Shown: positions 1-8,266, numbered from the stretch's first letter. The stretch: DNA of 64,000 bases from Planotetraspora thailandica (GCF_016863335.1 NZ_BOOR01000016.1:1-64000); one strand, 5' to 3'. Numbers and translations: made by a program. Notes: generated from the letters alone by a model not told the origin.

Positions 1-95
1 CAGTCCTTGCTTCACGGCGCAGTCCTTGCTTCACGGCGCAGTCCTTGCTTCACGGCGCAGTCCTTGCTTCACGGCGCAGTCCTTGCTTCACGGCA
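1..95. repeat. 19-bp tandem repeat array, five copies, open at the left window edge
   Basis: Five head-to-tail copies of CAGTCCTTGCTTCACGGCG run from the window edge. Only the last base of the fifth copy differs. The array probably continues to the left. The stop codon of the CtaG-like gene (88-90) lies inside the fifth copy, so the repeat reaches the 3' end of that gene. Confidence 0.9.
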
Positions 96-891
96 CAAGG
101 GGGGCCGGCGGGCGGGCGCGCGACAGCGCACGGCCGCTCGCGACGTACCACTGCACGGCGACGACCGCGGCGAGCCCGATCTCGATCAGGTCGCCCCCGT
201 AGTACATCAGCGCGGCGCCCGCCCGCACGTCGCCCGCGGGGAAGGCGGTTCCCGGCGGCGGCGTGCCGTACAGGGACTTGGCCAGGATCGCATGTGCGGC
301 CGAGGCTGCGACGAGCGTGCCGGCGCGCACCGCAAGGCCGTACCGGCGGCGCAGCGGCTCCACCTGGCAGATCGACGCGCTGAACAGCACCCCCGCGGCG
401 ACGACGTGCACGTGCACCAGAGCGTGCAGGAGGGGTGCGTGGTGGGTGGCGGCGAACACGGGCGTCCGGTAGAGCGCCCACAGGCCCCCCATGTCCAGCA
501 GGGCGGCCAGCGGTGGGAAGAGCAGCCATGTGACGACCCGTGAGCGGACGACGGCGAGCAGGCGACGCCGTCCCGCGCCCCCGGCGACGCGCAGCGCGAG
601 GGTGACGGGCCGGCCGAGCACCAGAAGCAGCGGGGCGGCCATGCCGGCCAGCAGATGGCGGAGCATATGCGCCGTGAACTCGCCGCCGGGCAGGGGAGAC
701 ACGGCCGCCACGGCCAGGCTCACACCTCCGAGGGCGAAACATGCCTGCCGTACGGCCGGCCAGCCGCGCCCGCGACGCCGCGAGCGGGCCGCCGCCCACG
801 TGTACAGGACGACGGCGGCCAAGGCGGAGAAGGCCGCGAGCCAGGAAAGGACGCCCGCGAGCTCGCCGCCCGGCGCGTGGCCCTCATGCAT
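88..891 (-). CDS. cytochrome c oxidase assembly protein, CtaG-like (caa3-type)
   Basis: A polytopic membrane protein of 267 residues with about seven hydrophobic segments. Histidines lie at or near membrane segments (HMLRH near residue 75, then HHAPLLHALVHVHV). Family knowledge: caa3_CtaG proteins are linked to copper insertion into cytochrome oxidase; that role here is inferred from similarity. The ATG overlaps the end of the upstream DUF2243 gene by 8 bases, so the two are probably translationally coupled. The stop codon sits in a tandem repeat. Confident on family, less on exact function. Confidence 0.8.
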   Translation of the reverse strand: MHEGHAPGGELAGVLSWLAAFSALAAVVLYTWAAARSRRRGRGWPAVRQACFALGGVSLAVAAVSPLPGGEFTAHMLRHLLAGMAAPLLLVLGRPVTLALRVAGGAGRRRLLAVVRSRVVTWLLFPPLAALLDMGGLWALYRTPVFAATHHAPLLHALVHVHVVAAGVLFSASICQVEPLRRRYGLAVRAGTLVAASAAHAILAKSLYGTPPPGTAFPAGDVRAGAALMYYGGDLIEIGLAAVVAVQWYVASGRALSRARPPAPLVP

Positions 892-1339
892 CGCCGGCCT
901 CCCGGGAGCGGCTCGACCGGAAGGCGGATCGCAACAGCAACGCCCCGGCCACCAGCAAGATCACCGCGATGATGTTCCACGTCCAGTCGTACGGGACGAG
1001 GTTCACGTGGTACCGGATCTGGTGCAACTTGAGGACCTTGTGCTGGAAGGTGCCGTCGTAGAGCTGGAAGGCACCCGCGCCGAGGAGAATGCCCGCGGTG
1101 AAGGCCCGGCCGGAAAGGGCGGCCCAGCGGCGCAGGTCGGCGAGCCACACCAGGCCGATGACGACCGCGAACCACCCGAAGGCGTGGAACAGCCCGTCGG
1201 AGACCAGCCCGATGTCGGGGGTCGACCGGTCATAGAAGTGGTGCCAGTGCAGCAACTGGTGGAAGACGGTCTCGTCCACGAACGCCGCGATGCCGACCCC
1301 GACCAGCACTCCTGCCCAGGCCGACCGCGGATGTGACAC
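884..1339 (-). CDS. DUF2243 family membrane protein
   Basis: A 151-residue protein with four predicted membrane segments. The signature is a histidine-rich first loop (VFHQLLHWHHFYD) and a later HAFGW. DUF2243 proteins often sit beside CtaG-like proteins in actinobacteria; their biochemical role is unknown. The GTG at 1339 was chosen because family members start about ten residues before the first membrane segment and GGGAGGAG lies next to it, although spacing is very short. The open frame continues upstream through a 9-bp repeat encoding Ser-Asp-Pro units, which I treat as non-coding. Confidence 0.72.
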   Translation of the reverse strand: MSHPRSAWAGVLVGVGIAAFVDETVFHQLLHWHHFYDRSTPDIGLVSDGLFHAFGWFAVVIGLVWLADLRRWAALSGRAFTAGILLGAGAFQLYDGTFQHKVLKLHQIRYHVNLVPYDWTWNIIAVILLVAGALLLRSAFRSSRSREAGDA

Positions 1340-1371
1340 CTCCTCCCGCTCGCGTGAGCCGTGCGGAGCGC

Positions 1372-1441
1372 CTGACGGGTCTGACGGGTCTGACGGGTCT
1401 GACGGGTCTGACGGGTCTGACGGGTCTGACGGGTCTGACGG
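1372..1441. repeat. 9-bp tandem repeat array (CTGACGGGT, seven copies plus a partial)
   Basis: Seven perfect copies and a partial one lie 33-102 bases upstream of the chosen DUF2243 start, where a promoter would be expected. Because the unit is a multiple of three, copy-number change would not break the long open frame that crosses it. Confidence 0.9.
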
Positions 1442-1530
1442 AAAGGTACGCACACGATCACCTGCCCCGAAGCGGCGTCGTCCTGGTCTGCGGAGCCTCC
1501 TGCCCACGGCAGTACCCGGCCGCCCTGTCC

Positions 1531-1613
1531 CACACGCACGGGCCCACACGCACGGGCCCACACGCACGGGCCCACACGCACGGGCCCACACGCACGGGCA
1601 CACACGCGCGGGG
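1531..1613. repeat. 14-bp tandem repeat array (CACACGCACGGGCC)
   Basis: Four perfect units, a fifth ending in A, and a degenerate sixth. Each junction creates GGGCCC. The array lies between the DUF2243 gene and the stop codon of the 70-residue membrane protein, so it occupies the space between two minus-strand genes. Confidence 0.88.
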
Positions 1614-1631
1614 CGAGGCGGGTGCCGATGA

Positions 1632-1844
1632 TCAGCGACGTCGGAACCTGGGCGCGCGCGCCTCGCTGACCCTCCGCCAATGCTCCCCCGCCGCCAGGGT
1701 GTACGCCAGGGCGATGACGGTGAGCACGACCGCGACCATGAAGAGCGGCCACACCTGCGCGATCCCCGCTCCGACCGCGAAGAGCAGGAAGACGATCATT
1801 GCCGCTGGGGCGACGGTCAGCCTGATGTTCGTGGATTGCTTCAT
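1632..1844 (-). CDS. small two-helix membrane protein
   Basis: Seventy residues with two hydrophobic segments (about 12-30 and 33-52) and a basic tail ending RFRRR, so probably an inner-membrane hairpin. The ATG at 1844 is preceded by AGGGTAGGGGAGGGCG, a strong ribosome binding site. No family function is recognised. It is transcribed in the direction of the DUF2243/CtaG pair but separated from it by the 14-bp repeat array. Confidence 0.65.
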   Translation of the reverse strand: MKQSTNIRLTVAPAAMIVFLLFAVGAGIAQVWPLFMVAVVLTVIALAYTLAAGEHWRRVSEARAPRFRRR

Positions 1845-1930
1845 CGCCCTCCCCTACCCTGCTCCACGCAATCAACCGGACGGCGCCTCTTCGGCGGGGA
1901 CGGCGATCGGCTTCGACGGCGCCCGCATGC

Positions 1931-1942
1931 GGCGATATCGCC
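1931..1942. promoter_or_regulatory. perfect 12-bp palindrome between divergent small genes
   Basis: GGCGATATCGCC is a perfect palindrome in the 173-base gap between the minus-strand membrane gene and the plus-strand 74-residue gene. It could be an operator for either. No partner regulator is adjacent. Confidence 0.25.
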
Positions 1943-2017
1943 ATATCCGCTGGCTGTCGTTTCACCGCCGGGGCATGAGACCACGTGGACCCGCTCGCAC
2001 GAACGAGGGAGCCGATC

Positions 2018-2242
2018 ATGACAGCCCAGCCCGCGAGCATCATCAAGGACAAGCACTACGACCTGGTGTCCGTGCTGCACACGTCCCAGAAGCTGGTCTG
2101 GGAACTCGAGACCTATGTCGAGGACGCCCAGAAGCAGGGCGACGCCGAGCTCGCCGAATGGTTCGCCGGCCTCCAGGCGCACTGCCGCTCCTTCGGGGAC
2201 GAGTGCAAGCACCTGCTCGCCCAGCGGCTCACCAAAGACTGA
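2018..2242 (+). CDS. small helical protein of unknown function
   Basis: Seventy-four residues, hydrophilic, and predicted almost wholly helical (HYDLVSVLHTSQKLVWELETYVEDA). Two cysteines and two histidines in the C-terminal half (HCRSFGDECKH) could bind a metal. ATG 2018 was preferred over the in-frame GTG at 1985 because GAGGGAG lies 7 bases before it. I do not recognise an assigned function. Confidence 0.6.
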   Translation: MTAQPASIIKDKHYDLVSVLHTSQKLVWELETYVEDAQKQGDAELAEWFAGLQAHCRSFGDECKHLLAQRLTKD

Positions 2243-2302
2243 TCCTCGCCCGCTCCTGCCGGCGTCCCGCACGGTCTGACACGGGCCGGCCAGGCGGCCG
2301 GG

Positions 2303-3376
2303 TCAGGCCGTCCAGCTGGGGTAATCGGTGTAGCCGTGGGCGTCGCCCCCGTAGAACGTGGCGGCGTCGGGGGTGTTGACGGGGGCATGGTCTCGCCAGC
2401 GCCGCACCAGGTCGGGGTTGGCGATGAAGGCCCGGCCGACGGAGACGAGGTCTGCCTGGCCGCTGCGCACACGCCGGCGGGCGGTGGTCTCATCGGTCAC
2501 GGAACTCCAGCCGTCGTTGACGATGAGCGGGCCGCCGAAGCGCGCACGGAGGTCCCGGAGCAGCGGCCCGGCAGGGTCGCCGACGGTGTGCAGGTACGCC
2601 AAGCCCAGCGGCGCGATCCCATCGAGCAGCGCCCGGTAGGTCGCGGCCGTCTCCGCCGGATCGTCCTCGATCGCCCCGTGAAGGTTCACCCCCGGCGAGA
2701 TGCGGATGCCCACCCGTCGGCTCCCGATCGCCTCGGCCACGGCCTGAGCCACCTCGACGACGAACCGGGCCCGGGCCGCGGCGGACCCGCCGTAGGCGTC
2801 GGTGCGCCGGTTGCTGGAAGGCGCGAGGAACTGATGGAGCAGGTAGCCGTTGGCGGAGTGCAGTTCGACCCCGTCCAGACCTGCCTCGACGGCCGATCGC
2901 GCCGCATGAGCGTGTTCCTCGATCACGGACGGCACCTCGGCCGTCTCGAGGGCGCGGGGCACCGGATGCGGCTGGGGGCCGTACGCGGTGAACATCACGC
3001 CGGGCGCCGCGATGGCGCTGGGGGCGACGGTTTCGCAGCCGTCCTTGTTGTCCGGATGAGCGACGCGCCCGGTGTGCATGATCTGGGCGACGATCCGGCC
3101 GCCTTCCTCGTGGACGGCGTCGGCGACCTTGCGCCACCCCTCGATCTGCTGGGGCGTGTGCAGGCCGGGGGTGTTGAGGTAGCCCTGCCCGGTCGCACTC
3201 GGCTGCGTCCCCTCAGTGACGATCAAACCTGCGGTCGCCCTCTGCCGGTAGTACGTGGCGGCGATGTCCCTGGGCACGCCACCGGTTCCGGCCCGGCTAC
3301 GCGTCATGGGCGCCATCACGAGCCGGTTTCTCAGCGTCCATGTGCCGACGGTGACCGGGTCGAACAGGTCGGGCAT
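2303..3376 (-). CDS. Old Yellow Enzyme-family alkene reductase
   Basis: A 357-residue FMN-dependent TIM-barrel enzyme of the NemA/OYE group, which reduces activated C=C bonds of enones, maleimides or nitro compounds with NAD(P)H. The N-terminal MAPMTRSRA stretch and HSANGYLLHQFLAP at about 173-186 give the substrate-anion-binding His173/Asn176 pair and the proton-donor Tyr178. Full family length. It runs tail-to-head with the methyltransferase gene 33 bases upstream and may share its transcript. Confidence 0.93.
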   Translation of the reverse strand: MPDLFDPVTVGTWTLRNRLVMAPMTRSRAGTGGVPRDIAATYYRQRATAGLIVTEGTQPSATGQGYLNTPGLHTPQQIEGWRKVADAVHEEGGRIVAQIMHTGRVAHPDNKDGCETVAPSAIAAPGVMFTAYGPQPHPVPRALETAEVPSVIEEHAHAARSAVEAGLDGVELHSANGYLLHQFLAPSSNRRTDAYGGSAAARARFVVEVAQAVAEAIGSRRVGIRISPGVNLHGAIEDDPAETAATYRALLDGIAPLGLAYLHTVGDPAGPLLRDLRARFGGPLIVNDGWSSVTDETTARRRVRSGQADLVSVGRAFIANPDLVRRWRDHAPVNTPDAATFYGGDAHGYTDYPSWTA

Positions 3377-3409
3377 CGACGATCTCCTCCTCAGGCGGTG
3401 GTCTGACGA

Positions 3410-4057
3410 TCAGTCGGTCAGGCGGCGGACGGTGACGACGGTGTCGGTGATCACGGCGGTCTGGCCGTCCGGGCCGGTGGCCCGGCGTCGGGGACGGTCG
3501 AGGCGTTCGGGCCGCCAGCGCGCCGGATCGAGGTCGAGCGCGCCGAAGATGTCCTCCGGTGCGGGGAAGTGGGCGTCGGGGTCGGGGTTCCAGCTCCACG
3601 GGGATACGGAGCCGTGGTCGACGATGAGCAGGAGGCCGCCGGGCGTCAGCGCGTGCGCGGCCTGCTGGAAGAGCCGGGTGCGGGACAAGCTGAACGGCGT
3701 GTGCAGGTATTGGGCGTTGACGAGGTCGAAGGTCCCGGTGGGCAGACCGCCGTCCAGATCGTGCCGCCGGGTGGTGACGAGATCCGCGACGCCGGCCGTG
3801 GCCGCGTGGGCGGCCGTACGGCGCACGGCGGTCGCGGAGATGTCGACGGCGGTCACCCGCCACCCGCGGGTGGCCAGCCAGACGGCGTCCCCGCCCTCGC
3901 CGCATCCGAGGTCCAGGGCGCTGCCGGGCGGCATCGCCTCGGCGGTCGCGACCAGAAGGGCGTTGGGGTCGCCGCTGAACAGCTGTTCCCGGCTGTTGTA
4001 GTGCTTCTCCCAGAAATTTTCGGCTTCGCCGTCGGCGAGACGGTCGTGGTGGTGCAT
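3410..4057 (-). CDS. class I SAM-dependent methyltransferase
   Basis: A 215-residue Rossmann methyltransferase. SAM-binding motif I is DLGCGEGGDA at 49-58, with an acidic residue ending strand 2 (VTAVDIS). It resembles thiol/tellurite-type methyltransferases (NFWEKHYN start), but the substrate cannot be read from sequence. ATG 4057 has AAAGGGAG upstream. It is divergent from the XRE-cupin regulator. In some actinobacteria a methyltransferase of this kind is annotated as one polypeptide with a thioredoxin-reductase-like flavoprotein, and such a flavoprotein gene is encoded here just past the regulator. That suggests the three work together. Confidence 0.85.
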   Translation of the reverse strand: MHHHDRLADGEAENFWEKHYNSREQLFSGDPNALLVATAEAMPPGSALDLGCGEGGDAVWLATRGWRVTAVDISATAVRRTAAHAATAGVADLVTTRRHDLDGGLPTGTFDLVNAQYLHTPFSLSRTRLFQQAAHALTPGGLLLIVDHGSVSPWSWNPDPDAHFPAPEDIFGALDLDPARWRPERLDRPRRRATGPDGQTAVITDTVVTVRRLTD

Positions 4058-4156
4058 GGCTGTGCTCCCTTTCTCGTGGGCCTGTGAACCTCGTGAGCCT
4101 GTGAACAAAGCAGGGGCCCGATGGTGGGCGCCGTCTCCCCCCGGTTGCAAAACTTC

Positions 4157-4171
4157 ATGCCGTTTCGGCAA
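4157..4171. promoter_or_regulatory. probable XRE-cupin operator, copy 1
   Basis: ATGCCGTTTCGGCAA is a near-perfect palindrome ending 10 bases before the regulator's start codon and 100 bases upstream of the divergent methyltransferase start. The surrounding 27 bases (4146-4172) match 5881-5907 in front of the flavoprotein gene at 21 or more positions, including the outlying GCAAA. Confidence 0.6.
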
Positions 4172-4181
4172 AGTGGCGGGC

Positions 4182-4757
4182 ATGGACGAGCTGAAAGAGG
4201 TGCTGGCGGGCGTCGGGCCGAAGCTGCGTGACCTGCGCAGGCGGCGCGGCATCACGCTGGCCGAGCTGTCACGGACCACCGGCATCTCGGAGAGCACGTT
4301 GTCGCGGCTGGAGAGCGGCAACCGGCGGCCCAACCTGGAGCTCCTGCTACCGCTGTCCCGCGCGTACGGCGTCCCGCTCGACGAGCTGGTCGGAGCACCG
4401 CACACCGGGGATCCGCGCGTGCACCTGCGCCCGGTGCGCCGCTACGGCATGACCGTCGTGCCGCTGACCAGGCGCGCCGGCGGCCTGCAGGCGCACAAAC
4501 TGGTCATCCCGCCAGGTCGGGACGCGGCCGAGCCCGACCTGAAGACGCATGAGGGATATGAGTGGGTCTACGTCCTGGACGGCCGGCTGCGGCTGCTCCT
4601 GGGCGACCGGGACCTGGTGCTCAAGCCCGGCGAGGTGGCCGAGTTCGACACCCACGTGCCTCACTGGATGGGGTCGGCGGACGCCCGCCCGGTCGAGCTG
4701 CTCGTCCTGTTCGGCCCGCAGGGCGAACGCGCTCACCTGCGCGCCCGCCCCGCCTGA
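4182..4757 (+). CDS. XRE-family transcriptional regulator with C-terminal cupin domain
   Basis: A 191-residue two-domain regulator. A lambda-type helix-turn-helix spans about 9-65 (recognition region SESTLSRLESGNRRP), and a cupin_2 beta-barrel about 100-175 (HEGYEWVYVLDG, then KPGEVAEFD.HVPHW) probably senses a small ligand. ATG 4182 is the first start that yields the canonical domain; the ribosome site is weak, so the message may be nearly leaderless. The same palindrome precedes this gene and the flavoprotein gene, so it probably controls itself, the divergent methyltransferase and the flavoprotein. Confidence 0.88.
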   Translation: MDELKEVLAGVGPKLRDLRRRRGITLAELSRTTGISESTLSRLESGNRRPNLELLLPLSRAYGVPLDELVGAPHTGDPRVHLRPVRRYGMTVVPLTRRAGGLQAHKLVIPPGRDAAEPDLKTHEGYEWVYVLDGRLRLLLGDRDLVLKPGEVAEFDTHVPHWMGSADARPVELLVLFGPQGERAHLRARPA

Positions 4758-4769
4758 CCAGCCGGTGAC

Positions 4770-5849
4770 TCACTCCTGAGGCGGTCCGGGTGGCAACAGG
4801 CTCTCCAGGCCGTGGCGGCGCTCCCCCGCGACCAGTTCGCAGACGGCGGCCTCCCCGGCGGGTCCGAAGGCGCCTGCTCCCCCGTCCTTGTGACGCCGTC
4901 CCTCCCGTCTCCGGGCCACTGCGGCGTCCGCGTCGGCGGCCACGAGGTCGGCGTTGATCGCCGCCGCGGCCCGCACACCCGCGGCGGCCGCGGCCGGCAC
5001 TCCTCCCATGAGGTCGGTCACGTCGCCCGCGACCCAGACCCCGGCGACACCGGTGAGGCCACCGGCTCCCGACTCCACATGGCATCCCACGCCCATGGGG
5101 TGCTCCACGGCCGTCAGGCCGAGATCCGCCGGCAGGCCGTCGCGGGCCTCGAACCGGGGCGCCACCACCAGGGCCTGTGCCGGAACGCGGCGGCCTGACG
5201 CCAGCCGTACCCCGGTGAGACGGTCGTCATCGACTTCGACGGCCGTGACCGGCCCCTCCACCACGCCGACGCCGCAGGCGGCCAGGCGTTCCCGCTGCTC
5301 CACGTCCAAATCTCCGGCCGTGTGCGTGAAGACGGTCACGTCCGCCGACAACTGGCGGAACAGGAGCGCCTGGTGGACCGCCGCCGGGCCGGTGGCCAGC
5401 ACTCCGATCCGCTGGTCCCGCACCTCCCATCCGTGGCAGTACGGGCAGTGCAGCACGTCGCGCCCCCACCGCTCGCGCAGCCCGGCGACGTCGGGAAGCC
5501 GGTCGGCCAGCCCGGTGCTCACCAGCAACCGCCGCGCCGCGTAGCGCCGCCCGCCCGCCGTGTCCACGAGGAACCGCTCGCCGTCGCGACGGGCGGCCAC
5601 CGCCCGGTCGACGACCACCTGGCCGCCATATGCGGCGACCTCCTCCCGGCCCATCCGCAGCAGCTCTCCCGGAGGGATGCCGTCACGGGACAGCAGGCCG
5701 TGCACCCCCGAAGCGGGCGCGTTGCGTGGGTCTCCGGCGTCCACCACGGTCACCGACCTCCGGGACCGGGCCAGCGTCAAAGCCGCCGACAGACCGGCGA
5801 CTCCGCCACCGACGACCAGAACGTCCACATCAGACGGGTTCTCATCCAT
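4770..5849 (-). CDS. thioredoxin-reductase-like FAD disulfide oxidoreductase
   Basis: A 359-residue two-dinucleotide-fold flavoprotein. FAD binding is GGGVAGLSAA near 14-23, a CPYC redox pair lies at 135-138 (HCPYCHGWE), and GVWVAGDVTD is the late FAD contact. CPYCHG differs from the CATC of housekeeping thioredoxin reductases and resembles the CxxC of dithiol oxidases such as GliT and HlmI, so the substrate may be a small dithiol; this is inference. A C-terminal tail of about 35 residues is unusual. ATG 5849 was chosen; the upstream frame runs through the operator. Confidence 0.85.
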   Translation of the reverse strand: MDENPSDVDVLVVGGGVAGLSAALTLARSRRSVTVVDAGDPRNAPASGVHGLLSRDGIPPGELLRMGREEVAAYGGQVVVDRAVAARRDGERFLVDTAGGRRYAARRLLVSTGLADRLPDVAGLRERWGRDVLHCPYCHGWEVRDQRIGVLATGPAAVHQALLFRQLSADVTVFTHTAGDLDVEQRERLAACGVGVVEGPVTAVEVDDDRLTGVRLASGRRVPAQALVVAPRFEARDGLPADLGLTAVEHPMGVGCHVESGAGGLTGVAGVWVAGDVTDLMGGVPAAAAAGVRAAAAINADLVAADADAAVARRREGRRHKDGGAGAFGPAGEAAVCELVAGERRHGLESLLPPGPPQE

Positions 5850-5891
5850 GCGGGCACCATCCCCCGCCTCCCGGCGCGGAGGCAAAGATTC

Positions 5892-5906
5892 TTGCCGATT
5901 CGGCAA
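5892..5906. promoter_or_regulatory. probable XRE-cupin operator, copy 2
   Basis: TTGCCGATTCGGCAA is a perfect 15-bp palindrome 43 bases upstream of the flavoprotein start. It differs at two positions from the copy in front of the regulator. GCAAA stands at the same distance on the left side of both copies. Confidence 0.62.
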
Positions 5907-5911
5907 GCGGG

Positions 5912-6841
5912 TCACCAGTGCCTGGCCGTACCCAGGAGGTGTTCCCGGACGAGGGCGACGTGGGGCCGTTCGGGCGCGCCCGCGCGCTGCGCCAGGAAAC
6001 CGGTGTTGATGGGCGGATCGTCGGGGTCGAGGAGCGCCACCAACTCGCCGGAGCCGAGTTCGCCCGCACAGAGATAACGAGGGAGCGCGGTGATCCCCGC
6101 TCCGGCGACGACGGCCGCCAGCACGCCGCGCAGATCGGGGACGACCACGGCGGGCGACCTGGTCAGGCGCGTACGGAAGACGTGACGCCAGTAACGGCGC
6201 ACGATGGGCAGGTCTTCGGCGTAGGCGACCAGCGGCGCGTCCAGGAGTGGGCCGGGGTCGTCGCAGCCGAGGGGGCCGATCCGCTCCGCCCAGACGGGTG
6301 CGGCCACCAGCACGAACTCCTCGTCCATGAGCGGCAAGGCGACCACCGAGCGCCCACGCGGGCGGATCGCGGACAGGACCAGGTCGAAACGCCCCGCCCG
6401 CAGGCCGTCGAGCAGGTCGTCGGCCAGTCCGGGGGTGACCCGCAGGCGCAGGCCCTGATCGACCAGCGGCGCGAGGGCGGGCAGCACCCGCGTGCTCAGC
6501 AGCTCGATCGGGCCGCCGAGGTGTACCGGCTCGGAGGACACGGCCCCGGGCCGAGTCCGTCCGGCCACCGCCGCCAGGGCGTCCAGAGGACCGGCCACCT
6601 GTGCCGCCAGCTCGTCGGCCACCGACGTGGCGGCCACTCCCCGGGGCAGCCGCTCGAACAACTGGCGATCGAGCTGCTCCTCCAGCGCGCGCACCTGGCT
6701 CGTCACCGTCGGCTGGGACAACCCCAGCAGCGCGCCGGCGGCCGTGAAGGAACCGGCGCGGTACACGGCGAGGAATGTGCGTAGCAGCATCAGGTCCAGC
6801 GGCGCGGCTGTTTCCAAGGTATCGGTCTGCCTATGGGACAT
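5912..6841 (-). CDS. LysR-family transcriptional regulator
   Basis: A 309-residue LysR regulator. The winged helix-turn-helix is at about 18-77 (SFTAAGALLGLSQPTVTSQVRALE), followed by a periplasmic-binding-protein-like co-inducer domain. It is divergent from the SDR gene and normally such a regulator controls its divergent neighbour. Its start codon abuts the palindrome at 6844-6860, which favours self-repression. Confidence 0.9.
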   Translation of the reverse strand: MSHRQTDTLETAAPLDLMLLRTFLAVYRAGSFTAAGALLGLSQPTVTSQVRALEEQLDRQLFERLPRGVAATSVADELAAQVAGPLDALAAVAGRTRPGAVSSEPVHLGGPIELLSTRVLPALAPLVDQGLRLRVTPGLADDLLDGLRAGRFDLVLSAIRPRGRSVVALPLMDEEFVLVAAPVWAERIGPLGCDDPGPLLDAPLVAYAEDLPIVRRYWRHVFRTRLTRSPAVVVPDLRGVLAAVVAGAGITALPRYLCAGELGSGELVALLDPDDPPINTGFLAQRAGAPERPHVALVREHLLGTARHW

Positions 6842-6843
6842 AC

Positions 6844-6860
6844 AACCAAGGCTATTGGTT
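6844..6860. promoter_or_regulatory. LysR operator candidate
   Basis: AACCAA-GGCTA-TTGGTT is a perfect 6-5-6 inverted repeat immediately upstream of the LysR start codon, inside the 177-base divergent gap to the SDR gene. Confidence 0.5.
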
Positions 6861-7018
6861 CTCCTATGGATCCGCCGCCTACGATCGAGCTCGTTCCCGC
6901 CGATGACCTGCGAAGTGTCGTCGGCTCACTCGCCTCGCCTCATGCGAGGGCCGTGAAAAGAGAACCCCGCACCCGTGTACGGCCACGGCAATCCCAGCTA
7001 TCTGAAAGGTGAAACACC

Positions 7019-7813
7019 ATGGCACTGATCCTCATCACAGGCGCCTCGGACGGGCTCGGCCGCGCCCTGGCCGAGGACCTCGCAGCGACCGGGCAGCACC
7101 GGCTGCTGCTGCACGGGCGGGACGCCCGGCGGCTCGCCGAGGTGGCCGAGGCCACCGGGGGCGAATCCTTCCAAGCCGACTTCTCCTCGCTCGCCGACGT
7201 CCGGCGTCTCGCCGAGGAGGTCGCCGCGGCGCACGACCGGCTGGACGTGCTCGTCAACAACGCCGGCATCGGATTCCACGTCGACGGAGTAGAGCGGCAG
7301 GCGTCGGCCGACGGGCACGAGCTCCGCCTGGCGGTCAACTATCTGGCTCCGGTGCTGCTCACCCGGGAGCTCCTTCCGCTGCTGCGCCAGGCCGCGCCCT
7401 CCCGGGTCGTCAACGTCGCCTCGATCGGCCAGCAGCCGATCGACTTCGACGACCCTCAGCTCGAGCGCGAATACACCGACATCGCCGCTTACTGCCGTTC
7501 CAAGCTCGCACTCATCTCGCACACCATCGATCTCGCCGAGGAGCTGGACGGCAGCGGCGTCACGGTGAACAGCGTGCATCCGGCGACGTACATGCCGACG
7601 ACCATGTCCGCACGGTCCGGCATGGAGGTCGTCGACTCCCTGGAGAAGGGGGTGGCGGCCACCTGGCGCCTGGTGGACGCCCCCGAACTGGCCGGGGTCA
7701 CCGGCCGCTACTTCGACGGCGAGGCGGAGGCGCGAGCCTCCGAGGAGGCCTACGACCCCGGTTACCGCCGGCGCCTCGGCGAGCTGACGCAGAAGCTGCT
7801 TGTGGGCTTCTGA
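7019..7813 (+). CDS. short-chain dehydrogenase/reductase
   Basis: A 264-residue NAD(P)-dependent Rossmann reductase. The nucleotide motif TGASDGLG is at 7-14, NNAG at 80-83, with catalytic Ser135, Tyr158 and Lys162 (YCRSK). A full-length classical SDR with unknown substrate. The ATG has AAGGTGAAA upstream. Divergence from the LysR gene suggests LysR control. Confidence 0.9.
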   Translation: MALILITGASDGLGRALAEDLAATGQHRLLLHGRDARRLAEVAEATGGESFQADFSSLADVRRLAEEVAAAHDRLDVLVNNAGIGFHVDGVERQASADGHELRLAVNYLAPVLLTRELLPLLRQAAPSRVVNVASIGQQPIDFDDPQLEREYTDIAAYCRSKLALISHTIDLAEELDGSGVTVNSVHPATYMPTTMSARSGMEVVDSLEKGVAATWRLVDAPELAGVTGRYFDGEAEARASEEAYDPGYRRRLGELTQKLLVGF

Positions 7814-8266
7814 GTGAGCCCGTTCGGATTCCCGCGGCGTCCAGGCGGCGGTCGATGGCGTCAAGCCGCTGGACGATCCGGTCGAGGCGTGCGGCCCGAG
7901 CACGCGAGGCTCAGCAGGCGGCGGTCCCGAAGGGTCCGCCGGGCATCCCAGCCCGGACGACCAGCCCGATGAGGTAGGTGGTGAGGCCGTCGCGGAGCCC
8001 ATCCCGAGTCAGGCGTGGCCGTCGGCTACCAGTGCACCAACGAGTCGGGAATGGCGAGCCCGACCCGCGCTGGCTGCCCTGGACCGCCGCGCTCCACGAC
8101 GCGGTCGAAAGGCAGGGACGGCTGCCGTAAGCCGTACGGCCATGGGGCCGGGCACGGCGTGAACGGCGCGTGAAGCGGACGTGCACGTGACGTCAACGCC
8201 GCGGCGGTTTGATCGGGACGTGGCCGGAACGACCGGTCGCAGACGACGCAGAGGAGTTTGGTCCCG
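7814..8266. other. 453-base gap with possible gene remnants
   Basis: No intact gene seen. On the minus strand a frame with GLVVRAGMPGGPFG meets a stop at 7911-7913 and then continues as a heptad-like stretch (RLDRIVQRLDAIDRRLDA). On the plus strand a short frame reads DPRWLPWTAALHDAVERQG before a stop at 8128. Both look like decayed C-terminal fragments, but I cannot assign them. The right end carries the ribosome binding site of the next gene. Confidence 0.3.

Noticed and set aside
1-1613. CRISPR-like repeats
   Set aside because: The arrays are head-to-tail with no spacers, the units are 9-19 bp, and no cas genes are present.
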